Below are positions 43,484 to 51,960 of a DNA stretch of 64,000 bases, in pieces; within the stretch, counting starts at the first letter, position 1; each line of letters opens with the position of its first letter. The notes below the pieces were generated by a model. That model did no database searches. It was not told where the DNA came from and worked only from the letters and a program-made list of their open reading frames with translations. The stretch covers positions 186,001-250,000 of the forward strand of contig CAJOIT010000001.1 in NCBI GenBank assembly GCA_905234755.1, given 5' to 3'. This DNA comes from an uncultured Bacteroidales bacterium. GTDB taxonomy: Bacteria > Bacteroidota > Bacteroidia > Bacteroidales > ML635J-15. The translations under genes were made by a program, and so were the position numbers.

Positions 43484-45567
43484 CTTATTTTGTATTTGAT
43501 TGTGATGTCTTCCAAGTCCTTGTCATCGCTGCTGAAGCCAACTTGCAGGATTAGTTTCTCGCCGTCTTCGGGATAGGTCATTTCTCTTGTTTTTTCGTCG
43601 AATTTGCGCAGCCAGAACTGATCAAAATAGCGGTTGATTCCTATGCCGACGGTTATTTTCTCACCAATGGGAATTTCAACTTTATGTATCCCTATGAGCG
43701 ATTTTTGCAGTCCTGTCGTGTCGTTTGGGTATTTGAGATACAGTTGCAATACTGCTTTTCCAGACTTGCATTTTGCCTTGCTTCCGTTGTTGCTGATAGT
43801 GGCATAAACCACTTTAAAATATTTGTCGTATTTGACTTTCTCAATGCTGAAATCAGAATATGAGAGTCCGTATCCGAATGGGAACAGGGGCTTTTCTTTC
43901 ATATATCTATAGGTGCGACCTTGCATGTTGTAGTCGTCGAAGTCGGGAAGTTGTGAGGTTGATTTGTAGAAAGTCACAGGCAGACGGCCAAAATTGTCGC
44001 TCTCGCCAGCCAATGCCGAAGCAACAGCTTTTCCCATATCTTCGCCACCATACCAGCATACCATTATGGCATTTGTCTCGTTGATGATATTTTCGAGAGC
44101 AATAGCACTGCCAGTACACAACAGCAATACCAATGGTTTGCCAAGTTTTTTCAGTTGCCTTATTTCTTCAACTTGATTTTCGGGAAGTTCTATCCTTGTG
44201 CGGTCGCCCTTGTGGAATCCAGGGATGTCGATTGGAAGTTCTTCGCCTTCTAGTTGAGGATTAAGTCCGCCAGCATAGACAATTATGTCGGCATCATTGG
44301 CAGTTTCGGTCATTGCAAAGCGTTGGCTCAGTCCTTCCAAAATGGTTGAAGTGTGTAGCGGTGTGCCATTGTAGTTGCCGAGAGGCATAAGCGTGTCGTT
44401 TGCATTAGGACCTACGAGGAAAATCCGTTTGCCGTCAATTGGTAAGATACCATCATTTTTTAGCAACACAAATGTTTCGGTTGCTACATCGTGAGGGGTA
44501 ATTTTGTGTGAGAAATTAAAATCTGGATTTGACTCTGCGAGTTCCATCCGCAACGACAAAACTCTCCGCAAATGTTCGTCAATCTTGCTTTCTGGAATAT
44601 AGCCAGAATCGACGGCAATTTTCAACGCCTGCAGGCCGCTTCCGCATTCAAGGTCGACTTCGCTTCCGAAAGCATCGGATGCTGCGAGTGCTGCGCTAGC
44701 ATGGGTTTCATGGCGTGGAATCACTGTGTCGCGTTCCCAGCAGTCGTTCAAAGCCCAGCAGTCGGTGACGACAATGCCGTCGTAATGCCATTTGTTTCGC
44801 AGAATGTCAACAAGCAATTCGCGATTGGTACAGCATGGAGTTCCGTTAAGGCGATTGTAGCCGCACATTACCTGCTTTACATCACTAAAACCGATAATAT
44901 ATTCAAATGCAGGCAGATAGGTCGTCCATAGGTCACGTAGCGAAACATTTGCATCAAACTGGTGGCGTATGCCTTCGGGACCGCTATGTACGGCAAAATG
45001 TTTGAGACATGCAGCAGCAGTAAGTGAACCATCAATACTGCCGTGTTGAAGTCCGCCGACGCAGGCTTTTCCCATTTTTGCAGTAAGGTAAGGGTCTTCG
45101 CCGTAGGTCTCCATGCCACGTCCCCAGCGTGGGTCGCGGAAAATGTTGATGTTTGGCGTGAAGAAAGTAAGACCTGCATAGTCCCCGTAGTTGCCTTGCG
45201 CTTGTGATTCGGTATATTTTTTGTGTGCTTCTGCGGCTATCCGCACGAAAATATGTTCAACCATTATGTCGTCAAAAGAAGCGGCTAATGCTATTGGCAT
45301 TGGCCAAACTGTTGCAATTCCGTTGCGACCAACACCATGCAGGGCTTCGTTCCACCAGCTGTATGGCTTCAGTCCGAGACGTGGAATGGCTGGGTTCTGG
45401 TGTTCCAGCAGCGAAAGTTTTTCATCAAGTGTAAGTTGTCCGATTAAGTCATTCACACGCGCATCTATGTCAAGCGATGTGTCCTGAAACGGGTATTGTT
45501 GGGCAGAGCATATTTGCGGAATTACAATGCAAACTATTGATACAAGTGTTATAAATAGTCGTCTCAT
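43480..45567 (-). CDS. Exported GH3 glycoside hydrolase (beta-xylosidase/beta-glucosidase type)
   Basis: The 695-residue protein has a signal peptide (ending CSAQQ). The GH3 N-terminal barrel contains FFTPNINIFRDPRWGRGMETYGEDP and CLKHFAVHSGPEGIRH. The nucleophile is Asp269 in GIVVTDCWAL. The C-terminal alpha/beta domain and a fibronectin III-like end (YGLSYSDFS ...) follow. The subtype matches bacterial and fungal beta-xylosidase-like members, but exact specificity cannot be read from sequence. It is coupled to the downstream fucosidase gene. Confidence 0.9.
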   Translation of the reverse strand: MRRLFITLVSIVCIVIPQICSAQQYPFQDTSLDIDARVNDLIGQLTLDEKLSLLEHQNPAIPRLGLKPYSWWNEALHGVGRNGIATVWPMPIALAASFDDIMVEHIFVRIAAEAHKKYTESQAQGNYGDYAGLTFFTPNINIFRDPRWGRGMETYGEDPYLTAKMGKACVGGLQHGSIDGSLTAAACLKHFAVHSGPEGIRHQFDANVSLRDLWTTYLPAFEYIIGFSDVKQVMCGYNRLNGTPCCTNRELLVDILRNKWHYDGIVVTDCWALNDCWERDTVIPRHETHASAALAASDAFGSEVDLECGSGLQALKIAVDSGYIPESKIDEHLRRVLSLRMELAESNPDFNFSHKITPHDVATETFVLLKNDGILPIDGKRIFLVGPNANDTLMPLGNYNGTPLHTSTILEGLSQRFAMTETANDADIIVYAGGLNPQLEGEELPIDIPGFHKGDRTRIELPENQVEEIRQLKKLGKPLVLLLCTGSAIALENIINETNAIMVCWYGGEDMGKAVASALAGESDNFGRLPVTFYKSTSQLPDFDDYNMQGRTYRYMKEKPLFPFGYGLSYSDFSIEKVKYDKYFKVVYATISNNGSKAKCKSGKAVLQLYLKYPNDTTGLQKSLIGIHKVEIPIGEKITVGIGINRYFDQFWLRKFDEKTREMTYPEDGEKLILQVGFSSDDKDLEDITIKYKIR

Positions 45568-45594
45568 TGCACAAAATGTCCTCTATTGAATAAT

Positions 45595-45619
45595 AAAAGC
45601 TCCCCGAAGAGAGCTTTTT
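45595..45619 (-). terminator. Terminator of the OmpA/PD40 gene with TTCG loop
   Basis: On the minus strand AAAAGCTCTC-TTCG-GGGAGCTTTT forms a 10-bp stem (one G-U) with a stable tetraloop, just after the stop at 45639, flanked by T-rich sequence. Confidence 0.8.
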
Positions 45620-45638
45620 ATGTTATGCGTTTTCTATT

Positions 45639-47714
45639 TTAGAAGTCATCGCTGTCGTCTTTGTGAATAACAGCATTACCTTTCTTTGCAGCTTCTTCTT
45701 CAGCCTTCTTTACTTCGTCTTCGATACCGTAGTCGGTTGATACGACACTAAATTCGGTACGGCGGTTGAGCTGGTGGCAAATTTCCTTCTTTCCGAAATC
45801 AGAAATCTTGTTGATGTAGTCCTCGGTAAGAACATCTCCGACTTTCAAGAAAGGATATTGCTTTGCCATCTGCGCATTTACTGTTTTTGGTTCGGTTTCG
45901 CCAAAGCCTTTAGCTGTAAGTCTGTCTGGTTTTATACCCTTAGAAATCAGATAGTCCACGCACGATTTTGCTCTTGCAAGCGAAAGTGTCATGTTGTAGT
46001 CGTCATTACCACGGAAGTCGGTGTGAGCGCGCATTTCGATGGTAATGTTCGGGTTGTCGTTCAAGGTTTTTACCAAACCATCAAGCGAAACAGTTGATTC
46101 TGGTTTCAAGTCGGCCTTGTCGTATGCGTATTCGATGTTCGGCAATTCAATGACACGCGGTATTCTACCGAGGTTAAGTATCACATTGTAAACCGTATCG
46201 TATTCAACTTTTGCTGTCGAGAACTTTATCGAATTTGAGAAGTAATCCTTTGATACTTCGCCCTTTACTTCATATATCTTGTCTTTCTGCAATGTCATGT
46301 TGAACTGACCTTTTTCGTTGGATGTCAATTCTTTAACGACAGCACCATCAGCATAAACTGTAATTTTTGCATCTTTAAGCGGAATTCTTCTTTCGATGTT
46401 TGTTGTATCGTAGATTGCTCCGTTCAGGGTAATTACAAGTGGCGGCAATATGAACGAATAAATATCATCGCTTCCTTTTCCGCCCTTACGGTTGGATGAG
46501 AAATATCCTGATTCTTCCTTGCCGTTGAATATGATTCCGAAGTCATCAAACGATGAGTTTATCGGGTATTTCATATTTTCAACGCCAGTGTAATCTTTTC
46601 CTTTTTTAACTGCCTTGTAGATGTCGAGGCCACCCATTCCCTGATGTCCATCCGATGCAAAGTATAAATCTCCATTTTCGCGTATAGTCGGGAAAACTTC
46701 GTCACCGAGGGTGTTGATTTTCGGACCGAGGTTTATAGGTTTGCTAAACTTGTTGGATGTTCCAACTCTTTGTGCCATATACAAGTCTTGTCCACCATAG
46801 CCACCTTCAACTTCTGCACTAAAATATAACACTTTATCATCTGGAGATAATGCTGGATAGCCGACTTCTGCAGCTTCGAATCCAGGGATTTCGATGAGGA
46901 CAGGTTGTCCCCATGCGTTTCCTTTCTTAGTACAGAGATAAATCTTGCATGGCTCATCGACTTTCTTTCCAGCCTTACAACGAGTGAAATACATGTCAGT
47001 TCCTTTAAGAGAAACTGTTGATGCGCCTTCATCGTCTTCGGTGTTGACACCTCCTACAAGAGGTGTTGGTGACGACCATGCACCTTTTCTGTCCTGAGTT
47101 ACCTCAAATATATCGGTAAATTTCTGTCCCGATTTGTAGTTGTCGCGGCTACCTTGAGAGCCTTCGCGCGATGATGTGAAATATACGGTGCGGTAGTCCT
47201 TTGATGCCCAAACAATTGAGAAGTCGGCCTGTGCAGTGTTGAACTTTGACACATTTGTAACTTTGTATCTTGTCGGACGGCTAATCCAGCTAGGAACAAT
47301 CTTGCAAGATTCCATACCGCTCTTTGCACGGTGGTCTTGAGGCGCATATTTTAGATATTGCTTGTAGTAGTCGATAGCATCTTCGTACTTGCCGTTCATT
47401 CTAAGCGCATCGGCGTAGAAAAGGAGAACATCAGGCTTAATAACACCCCTTACATAATTCTTCACCGCAACCCTGAAATACAATTCCGACTTATCGGTGT
47501 TACCGAGTTGCTTGTAGCAGAAACCAAGTTGGTAGTTAACCTTTGCAAGGTCTTCCTTTGCCGAGATACTTGGTAATGCCTTCTCGTAATAGTCCTTTGC
47601 CAAGTCGTATGAGTACTGGTTGAAATATTCGTTTCCCTTGTCAATCAAAGCTTTCTGTGCTTGCATGAACAGCACCGTGAAAACCATTATTGCTATTGTA
47701 AACAGTCGTTTCAT
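45639..47714 (-). CDS. PorE-like OmpA-family protein (TPR, PD40 propeller, regulatory domain, OmpA)
   Basis: The 691-residue exported protein has, in order: signal peptide (1-19), TPR region (~20-115), PD40/WD40-like propeller (~165-405, with repeated LSPDDKVLYFSAE and NGDLYFASDG-type motifs), a carboxypeptidase-regulatory-like beta domain (~425-505), and an OmpA C-terminal peptidoglycan-binding domain (~525-660, IEMRAHTDFRGNDDYN). This is the layout of PorE, a T9SS component that binds peptidoglycan. Unlike PorE of Porphyromonas I see no lipobox cysteine, so it may be a paralogue with another anchor. Confidence 0.85.
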   Translation of the reverse strand: MKRLFTIAIMVFTVLFMQAQKALIDKGNEYFNQYSYDLAKDYYEKALPSISAKEDLAKVNYQLGFCYKQLGNTDKSELYFRVAVKNYVRGVIKPDVLLFYADALRMNGKYEDAIDYYKQYLKYAPQDHRAKSGMESCKIVPSWISRPTRYKVTNVSKFNTAQADFSIVWASKDYRTVYFTSSREGSQGSRDNYKSGQKFTDIFEVTQDRKGAWSSPTPLVGGVNTEDDEGASTVSLKGTDMYFTRCKAGKKVDEPCKIYLCTKKGNAWGQPVLIEIPGFEAAEVGYPALSPDDKVLYFSAEVEGGYGGQDLYMAQRVGTSNKFSKPINLGPKINTLGDEVFPTIRENGDLYFASDGHQGMGGLDIYKAVKKGKDYTGVENMKYPINSSFDDFGIIFNGKEESGYFSSNRKGGKGSDDIYSFILPPLVITLNGAIYDTTNIERRIPLKDAKITVYADGAVVKELTSNEKGQFNMTLQKDKIYEVKGEVSKDYFSNSIKFSTAKVEYDTVYNVILNLGRIPRVIELPNIEYAYDKADLKPESTVSLDGLVKTLNDNPNITIEMRAHTDFRGNDDYNMTLSLARAKSCVDYLISKGIKPDRLTAKGFGETEPKTVNAQMAKQYPFLKVGDVLTEDYINKISDFGKKEICHQLNRRTEFSVVSTDYGIEDEVKKAEEEAAKKGNAVIHKDDSDDF

Positions 47715-47747
47715 ATATATAGAATATCCATGTTAAAAATAGTGCGC

Positions 47748-47755
47748 CAAATATA
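47748..47755 (-). promoter_or_regulatory. Promoter -7 element of the OmpA/PD40 gene
   Basis: The minus strand reads TATATTTG, 33 bases before the ATG at 47714; TTTG lies 22 bases upstream. Confidence 0.5.
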
Positions 47756-47882
47756 CATTTATTTTTTCAATCAACAGCAAACTATTGTAAATATTTCTTT
47801 GTGGGGCTATGCGCGTTTCTAAGTTTCTTGGTTCCTATGGCTGACGCCGTTTCTAAATTACAGTGGGACTAAAGACGGCTTT

Positions 47883-47934
47883 GAGGCTTTTTACCTTTCA
47901 GCCTGTTAGACTTTTAGCCAGCAAGCCTTTCTGC
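47883..47934. repeat. GCCTTT/TTTAGCC-rich spacer
   Basis: About 50 bases directly after the stop of the second PD40 gene hold repeated short GCC and GGCTTT units (GAGGCTTTTT, CTTTCAGCC, CTTTTAGCC, AAGCCTTTC). It resembles the spacer at 24483-24589. It is non-coding. Confidence 0.45.
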
Positions 47935-49476
47935 CTATTTCCCCATAAATATATCCCTTACAAAATTCTTTGTTTCGGTTAGTCCTTTGGTTTCAACGCT
48001 TGCTTTTTCCAATTTATAACCTTGTGCGTTGTAATATATTATGTAGTTGTTTTCGGGTTTCAGTTCTAATTCGTATTTGCCGTTCTCATCAGTGGTTTGC
48101 GTATCCATGAGGACATATTCGTCATTCATAATCTGGATGTCGACATTTGGAACTGGCTTGTTCAAGTCCTTGTCCCATACAGTGCCGGTTACAGTAAATG
48201 AAAGTTCGGGCAGGATAAAATGATATAGGTCAGTCTTGCCAACTCCGCCTCTGCGTCTTGATGACAAAAATCCTTCCTCGCGCATACCTGTGAACACGAT
48301 TCCGAAATCATCGAGCGAGGTGTTGATAGGGTAGCCCATATTTATAATAATGTATTCGGAATTTTTGACCTGCTTTGCCAGATAGATGTCGAATCCACCC
48401 ATGCCGGGATGTCCGTCCGATGCAAAGTAAAGGTCACCGTTGCTACGAATGTAGGGGTGAACTTCATCCTCTTCGGTGTTGATGCTGCTTCCGAGGTTTT
48501 GTGGTGGATTGAACGGCTGGTTCTTGCGCTGGCGGGTAACACGGTAAATGTCCTTTCCGCCAAGTCCACCAAGTAGGGAGTCAGCGACAAAGTACAGCGT
48601 AAGTTCATCGTCGCTGATGGCAGGGTGACCGATAGAAATGCTGTCGGGAATGCCTTTGATTTCAACTTCCTGTGCGTTTGTCCAGTAGTTGCCGACTTTC
48701 TTTGCCATGTAAATTCGGCAGCCTTTGTCGCTGTTCTTGTTGTATGTACAGCGTGTGAAATACAGGTTGTTGGATTTGCGGTTTAGGCAGGCGGCACCTT
48801 CTTCGGCTGTGGTGTTTATTGTGCCTGGAGCAATCTTGGCTTCACTCCATCTGCCTTCGCGGTCTTGTTCGGCGTAGAAAATGTTTGAACAGTATTCTCC
48901 CGATTCTGGACTTACGGTTACATGCGTTGGTGCGTTGCGCGTAGATGTGAAATAAACTTTCTTGTGTGTGCGTGCTTCGTAAAACGGACAATAGTCTTCG
49001 CCGCCTGAATTTATTATCGGTTTGAGTGTCACCTCGTAGCGAGACGGATTGGCAAGCATTTCACGTGTGAGCGCTATGCTTTTTACGCCTTTATGAGCAA
49101 GTCGACTGTTGGGCGAAAGTTCCTCAAATTTCTGGAACTGCGTGAGTGCCGAGTCGTAGAGTTGTAGCATTTGCAGCGCCTCACCAAAGTATAGGTAAAC
49201 CAATGAATCTTCGCATCCGTTTTCGATTGCCAGTTTGAAATTTGGTGCTGCTTCTTCTGGAATCGATAGTTTCTTGTAGCAGTAGCCAATCTTGTAGTAC
49301 AGCTCCCAAACCAACTTTTTGTTGTGCTTATGCTTTTCGGCAAGTGGCTCGTACATCGATATGGCTTCCGAAAACTGTTCGCGCTTCAGAGCGGCGTCGG
49401 CAAGCTTTAGTGCTTTCTGTGCTGTGAGTGTTGCGCAGAGGAACAATGCTAGTAATATGGCTGCAAGTCGTTTCAT
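47935..49476 (-). CDS. PD40-propeller protein, paralogue of the PorE-like gene without OmpA domain
   Basis: The 513-residue protein has a signal peptide (ending LTAQ), TPR region (~20-130), PD40 propeller (~150-400; PAISDDELTLYFVAD, NGDLYFASDGHPGMGGFDIY) and a carboxypeptidase-regulatory-like domain (~415-500). It aligns with the downstream neighbour along that whole length, down to the N-terminal ALKLADAAL/ALIDKGNEYF region, but ends where the OmpA domain would begin. It therefore lacks a peptidoglycan anchor. The stop is followed by the GCC-rich spacer. It may pair with the neighbour. Confidence 0.82.
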   Translation of the reverse strand: MKRLAAILLALFLCATLTAQKALKLADAALKREQFSEAISMYEPLAEKHKHNKKLVWELYYKIGYCYKKLSIPEEAAPNFKLAIENGCEDSLVYLYFGEALQMLQLYDSALTQFQKFEELSPNSRLAHKGVKSIALTREMLANPSRYEVTLKPIINSGGEDYCPFYEARTHKKVYFTSTRNAPTHVTVSPESGEYCSNIFYAEQDREGRWSEAKIAPGTINTTAEEGAACLNRKSNNLYFTRCTYNKNSDKGCRIYMAKKVGNYWTNAQEVEIKGIPDSISIGHPAISDDELTLYFVADSLLGGLGGKDIYRVTRQRKNQPFNPPQNLGSSINTEEDEVHPYIRSNGDLYFASDGHPGMGGFDIYLAKQVKNSEYIIINMGYPINTSLDDFGIVFTGMREEGFLSSRRRGGVGKTDLYHFILPELSFTVTGTVWDKDLNKPVPNVDIQIMNDEYVLMDTQTTDENGKYELELKPENNYIIYYNAQGYKLEKASVETKGLTETKNFVRDIFMGK

Positions 49477-49496
49477 TTTTAAATAAATGCAAGGTG

Positions 49497-49528
49497 CAAA
49501 TTTATATTAATTCAATTTTCGCGCCAAA
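49497..49528 (-). promoter_or_regulatory. Promoter of the PD40 paralogue gene
   Basis: On the minus strand TTTG (49528-49525), 20 bases, TAAATTTG (49504-49497), 20 bases before the ATG at 49476. Confidence 0.7.
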
Positions 49529-49590
49529 AAATAGGGGCGGATTTTTTTGAATGCTCTTATCAATGAAATCGATTGCGCCTTGTACAAACT

Positions 49591-49704
49591 CGTGCAGAAA
49601 AGTGTCAACTTTCGTTAAAAAGTCGTGCAGAAAAGTGTATGATTTTCTTTGAAAGTCGTGCAGAAAAATGTATCTTTGCGGCGAAAAGTCGTCAATAAAA
49701 GTGT
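49591..49704 (+). promoter_or_regulatory. Direct repeats with exact 33-base period over the DUF4143 promoter
   Basis: The core CGTGCAGAAAAGTGT starts at 49591 and 49624, with CGTGCAGAAAAATGT at 49657 and a degenerate CGTCAATAAAAGTGT at 49690: four copies, each exactly 33 bases apart. The third copy fills the spacer between the -33 and -7 elements and the fourth follows the expected transcription start. Thirty-three bases is about three helical turns, so all copies face the same side of the DNA. Confidence 0.8.
49648..49678 (+). promoter_or_regulatory. Promoter of the DUF4143 ATPase gene
   Basis: TTTG (49648-49651), 19 bases, TATCTTTG (49671-49678); the ATG follows at 49712. Confidence 0.8.
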
Positions 49705-49711
49705 CAATATA

Positions 49712-51022
49712 ATGGAAAGAATAGGATATAACTTGTTGGTACAGTGGAAGAATAGCAAAGATAGGAAGCCTTTGATATTAAATGGTGCCAGACAGGTGGG
49801 AAAAACTTGGTTGCTGAATGAGTTTGCAAAGCGAGAATACAAGAAGACTGTTATGTTTAGTCTCGACCGTCACGAGAAGGCGCGTCAAGTTTTTATCAAT
49901 GGTGGAAGTGTAGAGCAATTGTTACGTGCATTGTCTGCTTTGTCGGATATTAATATTACTCCCGGTGATACATTAATAATTCTTGATGAGATTCAAGAAT
50001 GTCCGCAGGCACTTACTGCGCTAAAGTATTTTTGTGAAGATGCACCTGACATACATATAGCAGTTGCAGGCTCACTTTTAGGAATATCATTGCACAAGCA
50101 AAGTTCGTTCCCTGTGGGTAAAGTGGATATTATCAGGTTGTATCCGATGAATTTTGAGGAATTTCTTCGCGCTGTCGGTCGAAGTCATATGGCAGATGAA
50201 CTTTTGCGGGGAGACTGGTCGGTGATTAAACTTTTGGAAAAGGAATACATAGATTTGCTGAGGCAATACTATTATGTCGGTGGAATGCCAGCCGCAGTAT
50301 TGGCATATCTTGACAATGGAGATTTGAAAAATGTCCGTAAGGTTCAAAAAAAGATACTTGCCGATTACGAACACGACTTTTCCAAGTATGCGCCACAGAA
50401 CGAAGTGCCCCGTATTCGTATGGTATGGCAGAGTATTCCGTCTCAATTGGCTAAGGAAAACAAGAAATTTGTATATGGTGCATTAAAAAAAGGAGCGAGG
50501 GCTGCTGCATTCGAGGCGGCGATACAATGGTTAGTCGATGCTGGGCTTGTGTATAAGATATGTAGGACTACAGCAGTAAAAATGCCTTTGAAATTTTATG
50601 AGGATCCAAGTGCTTTCAAGTTGTTTGTGCTGGATGTAGGTCTGATGGGTGCAATGGTTGACGCGCCTGCTTCTGCTGTGCTTGTTGGAGATGATATTTT
50701 TTCCGAATACAAGGGTGCATTTACAGAATTGTTTGTAGCAGCACAACTTATGGGAACGGGATTGCCGGTATTTTATCATAGTGTAGAGGATTCGAGGGTG
50801 GAACTTGATTTTGTCGTGCAGATTGGTTCTAAAGTTTACCCTGTTGAAGTAAAGGCGGAAGAAAACCTACAGTCAAAGTCGTTGAAAACTTTTATACAGA
50901 ATCATCTGGATCTGCGAGGCATCCGTCTGTCTATGAAACCGCGTATAAGTCAAGATTGGTTGGAATGTATCCCGTTATATGCTTTCTGCGAGGATTTTAA
51001 AAGGTTAGACTCTATAGAATAA
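49712..51022 (+). CDS. AAA+ ATPase with C-terminal DUF4143
   Basis: The 436-residue protein has a Walker A NGARQVGKTWL (Lys31) and Walker B LIILDEIQECP in the N-terminal AAA domain, and DUF4143 in the C-terminal half. The end, RVELDFVVQ ... YPVEVKAEEN, keeps the D-x-ExK pattern of a PD-(D/E)xK nuclease-like fold. The biological role of this very common family is not established. An upstream ATG at 49649 would put the start inside the promoter, so 49712 (MERIGYNLL) is used. It stands alone between two terminators and a repeat-covered promoter. Confidence 0.85.
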   Translation: MERIGYNLLVQWKNSKDRKPLILNGARQVGKTWLLNEFAKREYKKTVMFSLDRHEKARQVFINGGSVEQLLRALSALSDINITPGDTLIILDEIQECPQALTALKYFCEDAPDIHIAVAGSLLGISLHKQSSFPVGKVDIIRLYPMNFEEFLRAVGRSHMADELLRGDWSVIKLLEKEYIDLLRQYYYVGGMPAAVLAYLDNGDLKNVRKVQKKILADYEHDFSKYAPQNEVPRIRMVWQSIPSQLAKENKKFVYGALKKGARAAAFEAAIQWLVDAGLVYKICRTTAVKMPLKFYEDPSAFKLFVLDVGLMGAMVDAPASAVLVGDDIFSEYKGAFTELFVAAQLMGTGLPVFYHSVEDSRVELDFVVQIGSKVYPVEVKAEENLQSKSLKTFIQNHLDLRGIRLSMKPRISQDWLECIPLYAFCEDFKRLDSIE

Positions 51023-51023
51023 C

Positions 51024-51060
51024 AAAAAAATTAGGGACGAATTTCGCCCCTAATTTTTTT
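51024..51060. terminator. Bidirectional terminator between DUF4143 and aquaporin genes
   Basis: AAAAAAATTAGGG (51024-51036) pairs with CCCTAATTTTTTT (51048-51060): a 13-bp stem with A/T runs on both sides, serving both convergent genes. Confidence 0.85.
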
Positions 51061-51077
51061 CTGTTTTGTTTTTCAAT

Positions 51078-51758
51078 TTACTTGTTGCATTCCTTCTTGC
51101 AGTCGAAAATTTTGTAGATGCCTGCTGCAAGTGCACCGCCAACGAATGGACCTACGATGAAAATCCACAAGTTGCTGAGCGCGGTTCCGCCTTGGAATAC
51201 TGCTGGAGCTATAGAACGAGCGGGGTTAACCGATGTTCCAGTGTAGCGGATGCAAACGAGGTGAACGAGAACAAGTGTAAGACCTATTGCAAGTCCTGCT
51301 GCATTGCCAGCACCGTTCTTTTCGTGAGTAGCAGCAAGTACTACAAATACGAATACGAATGTGAAGAAGATTTCGGCAATAAGACCGCCAACCATTGAAA
51401 CGCCCGATTGCAAGTCGTTTGCGCCAGTTCCTTCCATTCCCGACTCCTTAGTGAGCCAGAACAAGATAGCCGAACCGATGAAAGCTCCAATAACCTGGAA
51501 AATCATGTACATGCATGCATCCTTCCAGCTCATTCTGCCGCTCAATGCAACACCAAGAGTAATTGCCGGGTTGATGTGGCATCCCGAAATTTTGCCGATT
51601 GCGTAAGCCATGCCTATTACAGCGAGACCAAACGCCAATGCTGTTCCAACAACTGCTGGAATGTTGTTAATAGGGTCGCATCCTAGGCTAACTGCTGTTC
51701 CGCATCCCATAAGAACCAATACCATGGTTCCGATCATTTCTGCTAAATACTTTTTCAT
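51078..51758 (-). CDS. aqpZ: Aquaporin Z-like water channel
   Basis: The 226-residue inner-membrane protein has six helices and both half-helix motifs: GCHINPAITLG near residue 60 and GTSVNPARSIAP near residue 178. The arginine following the second NPA and the narrow-pore residues fit a water-selective channel rather than a glycerol facilitator. It conducts water across the membrane. It stands alone, facing the terminator at 51024-51060. Confidence 0.93.
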   Translation of the reverse strand: MKKYLAEMIGTMVLVLMGCGTAVSLGCDPINNIPAVVGTALAFGLAVIGMAYAIGKISGCHINPAITLGVALSGRMSWKDACMYMIFQVIGAFIGSAILFWLTKESGMEGTGANDLQSGVSMVGGLIAEIFFTFVFVFVVLAATHEKNGAGNAAGLAIGLTLVLVHLVCIRYTGTSVNPARSIAPAVFQGGTALSNLWIFIVGPFVGGALAAGIYKIFDCKKECNK

Positions 51759-51947
51759 TTTGTTGTAATTTGTTTAAGGTTAAAATATTAGTATATATAT
51801 GTTTTTCTATAACAACAAATTAGCAACGGAAAAGCAATATATTTATCGCTTTTGTTTATTGCATTGCAAAGGTAACAAAAATTTTACGGAGCAAATATAT
51901 ATTTTTTGAAATATATAATGCGATACTTCTATTCTAAATATTTTTCG

Positions 51948-51955
51948 TATATTTG
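51948..51955 (+). promoter_or_regulatory. Promoter -7 element of the UbiA-maf operon, at the start codon
   Basis: TATATTTG matches TAnnTTTG and ends only 5 bases before the ATG at 51961. If used, the mRNA would begin at or very near the start codon. No TTTG was seen at the -33 distance. Confidence 0.5.
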
Positions 51956-51960
51956 CGAAC

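Noticed and set aside
47715..47934. Remnant of an OmpA domain after the PD40 paralogue
   Set aside because: By eye no OmpA motif was found in this spacer on the minus strand; it holds promoter and GCC-rich repeats instead.
49591..49704. CRISPR-like array
   Set aside because: The spacing is regular, but the conserved core is only 15 bases, there are four copies, the last is degenerate, no cas gene is near, and the copies overlap a promoter.
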